From NCBI GenBank assembly GCA_017961235.1, contig JAGCXQ010000064.1, forward strand, positions 1-64,000: a stretch of DNA of 64,000 bases, read 5' to 3'. The translations under genes were made by a program, and so were the position numbers. Under the pieces are notes generated by a model. It ran no database searches, was not told the DNA's origin, and saw only the letters and a list, made by a program, of their open reading frames with translations. Origin of the DNA: Clostridiales bacterium. Lineage in GTDB: Bacteria > Bacillota > Clostridia > Saccharofermentanales > Saccharofermentanaceae. Numbering within the stretch: the stretch's first letter is position 1; every line of letters starts with the position of its first letter. Shown piece by piece: positions 18,385 to 26,684 of this stretch.

Positions 18385-18885
18385 ATGCCGACATGTAAGT
18401 ATTGTGGAAATGAAACCGGAGGATCCCAGTTCTGCCAGAATTGCGGAGCAAAAGTCGAGGCGGAGCCGGTAGTTCCTCAGCCGATCCCGGTCATGCAACA
18501 GAGTTATCAGGAACCGATGCAGGCACCTGTTCCGACGCAGCCGTCCTTTTATACACCGGGTGGTGCCGGCGGACTTCTGGCCGGAAATATTATCATGCTC
18601 ATTATTTCCGTACTCACCTGCTGTCTGGTCTTTACACTGGCTTCTCTTGCGATGTCGATCGTAGGTATCGTTTTTGCTGCGAAGGTTAAAAATGCAGCGA
18701 ATGCTGATCAGGAGAAATCCTATAGAAGGATCGCGCTTATTATGATTCTTGTATCGATCGCTGTAGTAATCTTCGCAATCTTTATTTTCGTTGTTGGAGT
18801 ATATCGTGAATATGGCGGATTTGAAGGATTCTTCGAAGAACTCGAGAGTGTCTGGGAATCTGCGATGGATGAAGCAAAAAAGTAA
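18385..18885 (+). CDS. Zinc-ribbon two-TM membrane protein, tandem paralogue 3
   Basis: 166 residues. Zinc ribbon CKYCGNETGGSQFCQNCGAK, a Gln/Pro linker, two membrane helices (about residues 68-98 and 115-145), an inter-helix segment SIVGIVFAAKVKNAANADQEKSYRR with the basic CD225-like ending, and an acidic amphipathic tail EGFFEELESVWESAMDEAKK. The tail resembles that of paralogue 2, so these two are the closest pair. Spacing from paralogue 2 is 72 bases. Confidence 0.82.
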   Translation: MPTCKYCGNETGGSQFCQNCGAKVEAEPVVPQPIPVMQQSYQEPMQAPVPTQPSFYTPGGAGGLLAGNIIMLIISVLTCCLVFTLASLAMSIVGIVFAAKVKNAANADQEKSYRRIALIMILVSIAVVIFAIFIFVVGVYREYGGFEGFFEELESVWESAMDEAKK

Positions 18886-18937
18886 TTGATCCCTAAGAAT
18901 CACTTGTTGGTTTTACGGCAAAAGGCGAGGTAAGTAT

Positions 18938-19597
18938 ATGCAGTGTATCCGCTGCCGCAGGGAACTCTCGGAAGAAGCAAGATTCTGTCCGGACTGTGGT
19001 CTGAAAATCGATACTAAAGATGCTGGCGCAGCGGTTGCTGCGCCGGCTTCTTCCGGTCTGCCCGGTCTGCCGCTGGTTTCGATGGAATCGTCTTCAACGG
19101 AAAAGGCAGAAGGAGAATTTGTTCCTTCCTCCTACGATCAGATCACTTCTCCCGTACCTGCCTCATATAATCAGAACACGTCTCCCATGTCTTCCTCATA
19201 TAATCAGATCACGCCTTCTGTACCTGCAGCATATTTTCAGGGAGGATATGCGGCGCCGGTGTATCAGATGCCGAGTTATCCGGTCGATGAGAGCGACTAT
19301 TATCATATCGATGCTACGGAGAAATATAACTTCGAGGCGTTCCGAGGTATCTCGATCGTAGTCATGGTGCTTTCGGTGCTGACCATGTTCGGAATACTGT
19401 TTCCGCTTCCGATCTGCATCGTGACGCTTATCCTGTCCTGTATGAGCGCAGATGAAAGAGATCCTGCCCGTGCAAAATCACGCTTCAAAACCTGCCGGGT
19501 GCTGTCGATCATCAGTATTATTGCGATAATAATATTAATAGTAGCGATATATGTACTTCGCTATCTGGTGAACTATACGGAATTGCTTAATCTGTAA
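18938..19597 (+). CDS. Zinc-ribbon two-TM membrane protein, tandem paralogue 4 (divergent)
   Basis: 219 residues, the longest and most divergent of the four. The zinc ribbon is CIRCRRELSEEARFCPDCGLK. The linker holds three imperfect repeats of about 12 residues (SYDQITSPVPA, SYNQNTSPMSS, SYNQITPSVPA). Two helices follow from about residue 140, with LILSCMSADERDPARAKSRFKTCR between them. A terminator follows, ending the four-gene set. No catalytic residues are recognised. Confidence 0.8.
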   Translation: MQCIRCRRELSEEARFCPDCGLKIDTKDAGAAVAAPASSGLPGLPLVSMESSSTEKAEGEFVPSSYDQITSPVPASYNQNTSPMSSSYNQITPSVPAAYFQGGYAAPVYQMPSYPVDESDYYHIDATEKYNFEAFRGISIVVMVLSVLTMFGILFPLPICIVTLILSCMSADERDPARAKSRFKTCRVLSIISIIAIIILIVAIYVLRYLVNYTELLNL

Positions 19598-19623
19598 ACC
19601 CTACTATTTCAGTGCTTTTACGG

Positions 19624-19657
19624 CCGGCCTGCCTACTGATGTGCAGGCCGGTTTTTT
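19624..19657 (+). terminator. Rho-independent terminator after the zinc-ribbon gene set
   Basis: CCGGCCTGC and GCAGGCCGG form a nine-base-pair stem with a ten-base loop, followed by six T, 26 bases after the stop codon of paralogue 4. Confidence 0.92.
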
Positions 19658-19773
19658 GTATATTGTGAAAAATCTTTGTCAATTTGTTGTGAAATTCCAC
19701 AGTAAGCAATGAAAAATATCGGAAAAGGTTGTATAATTGTTTTACAATTCTTTCGATTTGAGGGGTAGTTACA

Positions 19774-21939
19774 ATGAAGAAATGTCCTGTATGTGGCGTT
19801 ATGATGGGTGATAACGTGGCGCGTTGCTTCATGTGCAAGTACGATTTCCAGAAAGCGGCACGTGAAGGTGAAGATGTTGCTCGTCAGGAAGCCAGTGAGA
19901 ACATTAAGCGGAACGAGCAGGAAGCGAGTGCTCGTGTTGAGCAGAAACGTTCCGAAGAAGAGAAGATCATCGTTGAGATGAAAAACAGGAACCAGCGCGA
20001 GATCGAGACACTGAACCAGCAGCTGGAATCAGAAAAGCTTCGTATCGAGACGGAGTATGTCGAGATCAGGAAACGTGCCCTCGATGAGAGAAAAGCACTT
20101 GAAAAAGAACTGGAAGAGATCCGCGAGCAGGTCGAGATAGAGAAGAAACGTCAGGCGGATGTGAAGGGCCAGCAGGAGAAAGTCCGTGAGGAAGCCAGAA
20201 AAGAGATGGCGGCCGAGCGTGAAGAGATGATCAAGCAGGCCAAGAAGGAACAGGAAGCGATCCTGGCCAGCGCACATCAGGAGACGGAACAGCTCGCGAT
20301 CCAGGTCCGGAAAGAATATGAAGACGCGATGCAGAGAAGACAGCAGCTGATCGATGAGGCTCAGATTGCTGAAGCAGCTGCAAAAGAAGCTATCGAGCGT
20401 CGCGATGCCGCAGAGAAAGATTATAAAGAGATGGAGTCTTCACTCAATACGATGAAGACTGACTTTGAAGCGGCGAAGAAGAAGCTTGAAGCGGAAGCTG
20501 AAGAGACAACGCGCAAGTTGCTGAAAGAAGGCGAAGATGCTAAGGCAGCATCGATCGCGGAAGGTGAGAAGGCGAAGGCAGACGCTATCGCTGAAGCCCA
20601 GCAGGTACTCGCAGATGTAGAAAAGACGAAAAAGCAGGCTGACGCGGAGATGCAGGCTTATGTGACAGAGGCCCAGCGCATCATGACTGAGGTCGAGAAG
20701 GCTCAGGCCGAGCAGAAGAAACTGGTCGAAGAGTCTGAGCGCATGAAGGCAGCTCTTAATGAGACGCAGAAAGCATATGAAGCGGTAGCCCAGGAAAAGG
20801 AAAATCTCGATGTTGCAGTTGCTTCGATGAAGAAAGAAGCAGAGACGGAGAGAGACCGCATCATCAAAGAGACGACCGATGAGCGTGACCGTATCATTAA
20901 AGAGACCACAAGTGAGCGCGACCGTATCATCATGGAGACTACGGCGGATAGAGAGCGCATCATTAAGGAAACGACCGATGAACGCGACCGCATTATTACT
21001 GAAACGAATGCGGAAAAAGAGCGGATCATCAAGGAAACAAATGATGAGAGCACCCGTATCACGACGCAGGCGAAAGCTGAACTTGAGAAGTCCCAGAGCG
21101 CGAAGGCAAAACTGGATGCAGAAGCTTCTCAGGTGCTGAACCTTGCTCAGGCTGAAAAGCAGAAAATGGAGCAGGAAGCTGCCGCGAAGATGGATCAGGC
21201 CAATAAGGCGATCCATGATGCACAGCAGGAGAAAGACAGACTCCAGGCAGAAGCGAAAGCCGGCTGTGATGTAATCGCGAAGCAGAAAGCAGCTCTGGAA
21301 GCTGACATCGCCAAGATGACGAAGGAGCAGGAGCAGAGCAAGAGTACTTATGAGACGCAGATCGCCGGACTGAAAAATGAGCTGGAGACTGCCAAGTCGA
21401 TCATTGCTGATTCGAAGATCGCGAAGAAACTCGCGGAAGTGGAAGCTCAGGAACTGATCCTGAAAGCGGAGAAGCGTGCAGTTGCGCTGAAAGAATCTGC
21501 TCTTTCCGAAAGTGAGAAAGGCAAGCTTCAGGATGAACTTAAAAAGAAGGAAAGTGAGCTAGCAGAGATGGCAAAGTCAAAGGAAGAACTCGAGAAGCAG
21601 CTGAACGAGATGCAGAAGACGATCAAGAAAATGCAGGACCGCATCGACAATATGCCGGTCGGCGGCGGTGCGGTTGCAATCGCAGACGGCATGAAGGAAT
21701 ATTCCGTGGTTGTAGTTCCGCATCTTTCAAACGGCGAAGTCAACTCCGAGCGTATCGCAGAGATCCTCGCTACAAAGGCTGCCGGCGGATGGAGACTGCA
21801 CAGCATGGTCAATGATGAGGGTGGTAAGCTCCAGGCTTCCATCGGTGGCGGCGACAGCGTATCTCTGAACGCCAGCTCCGTATCCATCAAGGAAGACCGT
21901 GTGATCATGATCTTCGAGCGTAATGCGGAAGAGGGCTGA
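19774..21939 (+). CDS. Zinc-ribbon long coiled-coil protein with DUF4177-like C-terminus
   Basis: 721 residues. An N-terminal zinc ribbon (CPVCGVMMGDNVARCFMCKYDF) is followed by roughly 600 residues of almost unbroken charged coiled coil rich in Ala, Glu, Lys and Gln. Near residues 358-428 six 11-residue (hendecad) repeats of the type DERDRIIKETT occur. After a short glycine break (VGGGAVAIADG) a C-terminal domain of about 70 residues (EYSVVVVPHL...GGWRLHSMV...RVIMIFERN) matches the DUF4177 pattern. No membrane helix is seen, so it is a cytoplasmic rod with a zinc-ribbon head and a small globular tail. Function is unknown; a scaffold role is plausible given the neighbouring zinc-ribbon membrane proteins. 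Confidence 0.82.
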   Translation: MKKCPVCGVMMGDNVARCFMCKYDFQKAAREGEDVARQEASENIKRNEQEASARVEQKRSEEEKIIVEMKNRNQREIETLNQQLESEKLRIETEYVEIRKRALDERKALEKELEEIREQVEIEKKRQADVKGQQEKVREEARKEMAAEREEMIKQAKKEQEAILASAHQETEQLAIQVRKEYEDAMQRRQQLIDEAQIAEAAAKEAIERRDAAEKDYKEMESSLNTMKTDFEAAKKKLEAEAEETTRKLLKEGEDAKAASIAEGEKAKADAIAEAQQVLADVEKTKKQADAEMQAYVTEAQRIMTEVEKAQAEQKKLVEESERMKAALNETQKAYEAVAQEKENLDVAVASMKKEAETERDRIIKETTDERDRIIKETTSERDRIIMETTADRERIIKETTDERDRIITETNAEKERIIKETNDESTRITTQAKAELEKSQSAKAKLDAEASQVLNLAQAEKQKMEQEAAAKMDQANKAIHDAQQEKDRLQAEAKAGCDVIAKQKAALEADIAKMTKEQEQSKSTYETQIAGLKNELETAKSIIADSKIAKKLAEVEAQELILKAEKRAVALKESALSESEKGKLQDELKKKESELAEMAKSKEELEKQLNEMQKTIKKMQDRIDNMPVGGGAVAIADGMKEYSVVVVPHLSNGEVNSERIAEILATKAAGGWRLHSMVNDEGGKLQASIGGGDSVSLNASSVSIKEDRVIMIFERNAEEG
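20842..21060 (+). repeat. 33-bp tandem repeat encoding hendecads
   Basis: About six tandem 33-base units encode the 11-residue DERDRIIKETT repeat in the coiled-coil gene. Units differ mostly at synonymous and conservative positions. Confidence 0.85.
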
Positions 21940-21972
21940 GACACCGGTATCCTTCTAAAATGAGATTCAGAT

Positions 21973-22004
21973 AGAGGATGCTCAGAAATGAGTATCCTCT
22001 TTTT
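21973..22004 (+). terminator. Rho-independent terminator after the coiled-coil gene
   Basis: AGAGGATGCTC and GAGTATCCTCT form a stem around AGAAAT, followed by TTTT. Confidence 0.85.
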
Positions 22005-22151
22005 GCGTGCATTTTTATCTTATAAGACCGCAAAGAAAATTGCCGTTAAGTATCACAAAAAACTTTTGCGAAATATGAAAGTTTTTGTGGATATTGATTA
22101 TCGAATCGGTTATAATAATCGCATATGAGTTTAAATTAGGAGGACGAATAC

Positions 22152-24233
22152 ATGACCAACTATTCGGCAGACAAGATCCGTAACATCGCGCTTCTCGGCC
22201 ATGGCGGATCCGGTAAAACAGCGCTTGCAGAAGCGATGCTTTACTGTTCAAAGGCAATCGACCGTCTCGGTCGTTCGGCAGATGGTAACACTGCGCTGGA
22301 CTTTGATCCGGAAGAGATCAAGCGCCAGATTTCCCTGAACACATCCGTTGCGGCATGTGAGTGGAAGAACACAAAGATGAATCTCATCGACACACCCGGT
22401 GATTTCGATTTTCTTGGTGAGACGATGGCTGGTATTCGTGTAGCAGGAAGCGCGATCGTAGTTATCAGCGCAAAGGGCGGTACATCCGTAGGTTCCGAGA
22501 AGGCGATCCGTCTTCTGAATAAGAGAAAGGTTCCGTTCCTGTTCTTCCTCAATCGTATGGATGAACCGAACGCAGACTTCGAAGGCGTTGTTTCCCGAAT
22601 GATGAACCGTTATGGACGTGGCGTTATCCCGCTGTCTCTCCCGATCATGACCGGTGATAAGATGACCGGTATCGTTGACGTTATGAATAAGCGTGCATTT
22701 ACTCTCGATGAGAAGACAGGTGCACAGACAGAGATCCCGCTGCCGGCTGAGTTTGAAGACCGCGTTGTCGAGCTTCAGGATAAGATCAACGAAGTCGTTG
22801 CAGAGAGCGATGAAGAACTGATGGAGAAATACTTCGCAGGCGAGCCGTTCACAGAGGATGAATTCCGCCGTGGCGTTCATGCCGGATTTGCCGATGGCGT
22901 CCTGCACCCGATCTACTGCGGTTCTGCATATAAGAACTGGGGCGTCGAGTTCCTGATGAACTGCCTTTCCAAGGATACTCCGCCGGCTTCCACAAAACCG
23001 CCGCAAGAAGGTGAAACACCGGATGGCGAGAAGCTCACGATCGTATGTAATGAGAATGATCCGCTCGCAGCCTTCGTATTCAAGACGATCGCTGACCCGT
23101 TCGTAGGACGTATCTCCCTGTTCCGCGTATATGCAGGTGTTCTGAAGAGCAACTCTACTGTATATAACGCTGTAAAAGAAAAGGAAGAACGTCTGGGCGG
23201 TCTCTTCTACATGGTAGGTAAGAAGCAGATCCCGACAGATAAGGTCGTAGCCGGTGATATCGGTGCGGTTGCAAAACTTGTTATCACACAGACAAATGAT
23301 ACTCTCTGCGACAAGTCCCGTATCGTAACTCTGACCAAGATCAACTTCCCGACACCGTGTCTTTCCATGGGTATCGTTCCGAAGGCGAGAGGTGAAGAAG
23401 ATAAGATCATGGCCGGTCTTAACAAGCTGAAGGATGAGGATCCGGTATTTACTGTTGTTAACAACGCTGAGACGAAGCAGATGGTTATCAGCGGTCTCGG
23501 TGAGCAGGAGATCTCCGTACTGAAGAGTAAGCTGAAGACGAAGTTCAATGTTGATGCTGATCTTGAGGAGCCGCGTGTTCCGTATCGTGAAGCGATCAGA
23601 AAGAAAGTTAAAGTACAGGGTAAGCATAAGAAACAGTCCGGCGGTCACGGTCAGTATGGTGACGTATGGATCGAGTTCGAGCCGACGGATTCCGAATCCC
23701 TCGTATTCGAAGAGAACGTATTCGGCGGCGCGGTTCCGAAGAACTTCTTCCCGGCCGTTGAAAAAGGACTTCAGGATGCAGTTAAGAAGGGTATCCTCGG
23801 TGCATTCCCGGTAGTAAACCTCAAGGCAACTCTCGTCGATGGTTCTTACCACGATGTTGACTCCTCGGAAATGGCGTTTAAGATCGCTGCAAACCTCGCT
23901 TTCAAGGCTGGTATGGCGGCTGCAAATCCGGTTCTCCTTGAGCCGATCAGCACAGTATCCGTTCATATCCCGGAAGATAAGCAGGGTGATATCATGGGCG
24001 ACATGAACAAGCGTCGTGGCCGTATCATGGGTATCGACAGTGACGAGACCGGTTCCGTCATCAACTGCGAAGTTCCTACATCCGAAATGGCGACATATGC
24101 TACTGACCTTAAGTCCATGACTCAGGGCCGTGGCTGGTACACCATCGAGCATGCACGCTATGAGCAGGCTCCGGGCGATGTCCAGGCGAAAGTCATCGAG
24201 GCAAGAAAGGCATTCCTGTCTGACGACGAGTAA
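22152..24233 (+). CDS. Elongation factor G paralogue (EF-G-2/FusA2 type)
   Basis: 693 residues, full length for EF-G, with the G domain, domain II, the G'-less layout of EF-G-2-type proteins, domain IV and a C-terminal EF-G fold (PISTVSVHIPEDKQGDIMGDMNKRRGRIMG). The P-loop is GHGGSGKT instead of the canonical AHIDAGKT, and the switch II motif reads DTPGDFDF where housekeeping EF-G has DTPGHVDF, so the catalytic histidine is an aspartate. NRMD serves as the NKxD guanine motif. It is alone in its transcript, not in an rpsL-rpsG-fusA-tuf operon, so it is a second copy with a specialised role, possibly in stalled or stressed ribosomes. Exact role is unknown. Confidence 0.9.
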   Translation: MTNYSADKIRNIALLGHGGSGKTALAEAMLYCSKAIDRLGRSADGNTALDFDPEEIKRQISLNTSVAACEWKNTKMNLIDTPGDFDFLGETMAGIRVAGSAIVVISAKGGTSVGSEKAIRLLNKRKVPFLFFLNRMDEPNADFEGVVSRMMNRYGRGVIPLSLPIMTGDKMTGIVDVMNKRAFTLDEKTGAQTEIPLPAEFEDRVVELQDKINEVVAESDEELMEKYFAGEPFTEDEFRRGVHAGFADGVLHPIYCGSAYKNWGVEFLMNCLSKDTPPASTKPPQEGETPDGEKLTIVCNENDPLAAFVFKTIADPFVGRISLFRVYAGVLKSNSTVYNAVKEKEERLGGLFYMVGKKQIPTDKVVAGDIGAVAKLVITQTNDTLCDKSRIVTLTKINFPTPCLSMGIVPKARGEEDKIMAGLNKLKDEDPVFTVVNNAETKQMVISGLGEQEISVLKSKLKTKFNVDADLEEPRVPYREAIRKKVKVQGKHKKQSGGHGQYGDVWIEFEPTDSESLVFEENVFGGAVPKNFFPAVEKGLQDAVKKGILGAFPVVNLKATLVDGSYHDVDSSEMAFKIAANLAFKAGMAAANPVLLEPISTVSVHIPEDKQGDIMGDMNKRRGRIMGIDSDETGSVINCEVPTSEMATYATDLKSMTQGRGWYTIEHARYEQAPGDVQAKVIEARKAFLSDDE

Positions 24234-24261
24234 CAACGGATCTCTATAGTATTTAATCAGA

Positions 24262-24297
24262 AAATCTCCGGCAACTATTCGTTGTCGGAGATTTTTG
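24262..24297. terminator. Bidirectional terminator between EF-G paralogue and acyltransferase
   Basis: AATCTCCGGCAAC and GTTGTCGGAGATT form a strong stem around TATTC with A residues before it and TTTTT after it. It lies between converging genes and can serve both. Confidence 0.9.
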
Positions 24298-24325
24298 TGT
24301 TAACAGGATATTTATGTATGATATC

Positions 24326-25417
24326 TTAATTGGAAACAGAAACCCGTTTGGGATGATGGTGAGCCTGGTCGATCAGTTTCCATAAGTATTTGAAAGCGAG
24401 ATGGATTTCCCAGGATATCGCAGGGATCAAAACGATCTGGAGAAGATTGAGTGTTGCATACGAGCAGCTGTGAAGTGCCAGAGTCAGTATTACACTTCCG
24501 GCGAGTTCCTGTATCGCGTAGAGTTCCAGCGAAAAGCTTCCAATGAAAGCCAGAAGTTTATGCGATATTTTTGCGATTCTTGATTGTTTCGATTCAGCGA
24601 TACTCAATCGTTTAGCAAGAAGAAATGGTAAGCTGACCGCGATAAGAAGACCGGGAAGAAAATTACCGCCTTTGGGTATCAGAAGTGTAAGTCCTGAGAT
24701 GTTATATGAGTAAGCAAAGGTTAATCCTGTTATTAGTGTGATCACCAGTACGATCCAAGTCCGGATGTTGAATATTATGACCTTCTGGTTCTGTGCAATA
24801 TAGCCGAAGAGAATGCCGATAAGAAAAACCGGGATCCTGTTGGTGAAACCGAATAGGTCAGTGCGCATTCTGTTGCGTAAAAGAATCGTGGCCAGTAACC
24901 AAATCAGAATAGCGACTGTTGTAAACACATACTGATTTTTCGCTTTTTTAAAGAAGTGATAGTAAATAGGAAAGAGCAGATATAAGGTGATAATAGCTGG
25001 GAAAAACCACAAAAATGAGTAGATATCTTTTGTGTAGAAATTGTACCCGCTGATACTGGCGAGAAAATGGAAAAAACTCCATTTATAGATGAACGCATTC
25101 AATATTGCTATCGACAAAAGCGGGAGAAAAATACGTCTTAAGCGGCGATAGTAGAATTGAGGAATCGAAGCGCTCCTGATCGCGAAGGTCAGTCCGTATC
25201 CGGATAACAAGAAGAAAACATCAACGCCACAATACCCGATTTTGGTTATGTACCGCTCAAAAGCGGATACCAGGATCAGTCGTCCATCGGACAGTGGTGG
25301 AGAGAGATAGATCCACACATGGAAAAAGAGTATCCATAATGCGGCTAATCCCATGATCGCATTACGGTACTTGGATAGGAGTAAAAAGTCATTTCTGTTG
25401 TCGCTTCTGTTGTCCAT
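24326..25417 (-). CDS. Acyltransferase family 3 membrane protein (OafA-like)
   Basis: 363 residues with about ten membrane helices. The N-terminal helix carries the family 3 signature histidine in LWILFFHVWIYL, and GYCGVDVFFLLSGYGLTFA matches the conserved second motif. Such enzymes move acetyl or other acyl groups across the membrane onto surface polysaccharide or peptidoglycan. The ATG at 25417 is preferred; a TTG further upstream has no ribosome site. The gene looks more AT-rich than its neighbours and stands alone between two unrelated operons, which could mean horizontal gain. The acceptor is unknown. Confidence 0.88.
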   Translation of the reverse strand: MDNRSDNRNDFLLLSKYRNAIMGLAALWILFFHVWIYLSPPLSDGRLILVSAFERYITKIGYCGVDVFFLLSGYGLTFAIRSASIPQFYYRRLRRIFLPLLSIAILNAFIYKWSFFHFLASISGYNFYTKDIYSFLWFFPAIITLYLLFPIYYHFFKKAKNQYVFTTVAILIWLLATILLRNRMRTDLFGFTNRIPVFLIGILFGYIAQNQKVIIFNIRTWIVLVITLITGLTFAYSYNISGLTLLIPKGGNFLPGLLIAVSLPFLLAKRLSIAESKQSRIAKISHKLLAFIGSFSLELYAIQELAGSVILTLALHSCSYATLNLLQIVLIPAISWEIHLAFKYLWKLIDQAHHHPKRVSVSN

Positions 25418-25685
25418 AATCAAAGGTGTCCTGTGTCTGAAATCCTTGGTGTCAATTTCACGATACAAAATAAATATGTGCAAACTGATGAGGTTTTATT
25501 GCCAAATAATGAAGAAACCTTGAAATAAACTTTCTGTATATGAGCAGAGTTACCACAAAATAGTAGTATATTTATTCGGGCGGAAGAATGATGGTTTATA
25601 CATTTCTTTTCATCCGAAAAGGTACTTTTTTACGTGGTTTTGTTATACAATGAAATATAGCAGATTACAGACGGAGGAGCACAGT

Positions 25686-26618
25686 ATGCCGTATTCGAGC
25701 GTTTTTCTAACCGAGATCATCAAGTACTTCGAACTTGAGGAAGTTTTTGCGCCGGAGAACATGGAGAAAGTTCGTATCCATGTGGCGGATGTGACTCGTC
25801 CCGGCCTTCAGCTGGCTGGTTACTATGACCACTTCGGTCCTGATCGTATCCAGCTGATCGGTAACATGGAGCATGCGTTCCTGGATAAACTGACGCCGGA
25901 GCAGAGGGAAGAGCGCCTGCAGGCGCTTTTTGAGAAGAAGATCCCGTGTTTGATCCTCACGCGCAATCACGTGGCTCACGATGAGCTGATCCGTGTGGCG
26001 AAGAAAGCGGATATTCCGGTACTTCGCACGCATCAGGCAACATCCGAGTTCATGAGTTCGCTGGTAAAATACCTGAATGTCGAGCTCGCTCCGAGAATCT
26101 CGATGCATGGTGTTCTGGTCGAGGTCAACGGTGAAGGTATTCTGATCCTCGGTGAAAGCGGCGTTGGTAAGTCCGAGACGGCGCTCGAGATCGTTAAGCG
26201 TGGTCACCGTCTGATCGCGGATGACCAGGTGGAGATCAGAAGAGTTTCGGAGACGACGCTTCTCGGCCGTGCGCCGGAGGTGATCCGTCACCTGATCGAG
26301 ATCCGAGGTATCGGTATTCTCGACGTAAAAGAACTGTACGGTGTTTCTTCCGTTAAACTTCAGGAGAACATCGACTTCGTTATCAATCTTGAACTGTGGG
26401 ATGAGAAGAAGACCTACGACCGCCTGGGCATCACTGATGAGACGACGGAGATCCTGGGCATCCAGGTGCCGTCTATCACGATTCCGGTAGGACCCGGACG
26501 TAACCTGGCGATCATCGTCGAGGCGGCAGCAATCAACTACCGTGTCAAGAAGATGGGTTACAATGCAGCCAAAGATCTGGTCACCCGTGTTTTCCCGGGC
26601 GGCCTGAATGCAGACTGA
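25686..26618 (+). CDS. hprK: HPr kinase/phosphorylase
   Basis: 310 residues. The Walker A motif is GESGVGKSE, and the K3 family signature ILDVKELYGVSSVKLQ is present, which together identify HprK. The enzyme phosphorylates HPr on serine 46 in response to glycolytic intermediates and thereby controls carbon catabolite repression in Bacillota. The ATG at 25686 follows GGAGGAGC; an upstream in-frame ATG (25650) lacks a ribosome site. It heads the conserved hprK-murB-rapZ-whiA group, 66 bases before murB. Confidence 0.97.
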   Translation: MPYSSVFLTEIIKYFELEEVFAPENMEKVRIHVADVTRPGLQLAGYYDHFGPDRIQLIGNMEHAFLDKLTPEQREERLQALFEKKIPCLILTRNHVAHDELIRVAKKADIPVLRTHQATSEFMSSLVKYLNVELAPRISMHGVLVEVNGEGILILGESGVGKSETALEIVKRGHRLIADDQVEIRRVSETTLLGRAPEVIRHLIEIRGIGILDVKELYGVSSVKLQENIDFVINLELWDEKKTYDRLGITDETTEILGIQVPSITIPVGPGRNLAIIVEAAAINYRVKKMGYNAAKDLVTRVFPGGLNAD

Positions 26619-26684
26619 TAGCATGATCCGGGAAGATATTTCCCGGGTAAAGAACGAGAAACAGATCGGGGGAAAAGGACATAC

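Noticed and set aside
22248..24236. A 662-codon open frame antisense to the EF-G paralogue
   Set aside because: The plus-strand reading is a complete EF-G with clear motifs. The antisense translation is rich in Arg, His, Leu and Cys without family features, a shadow of biased codons.
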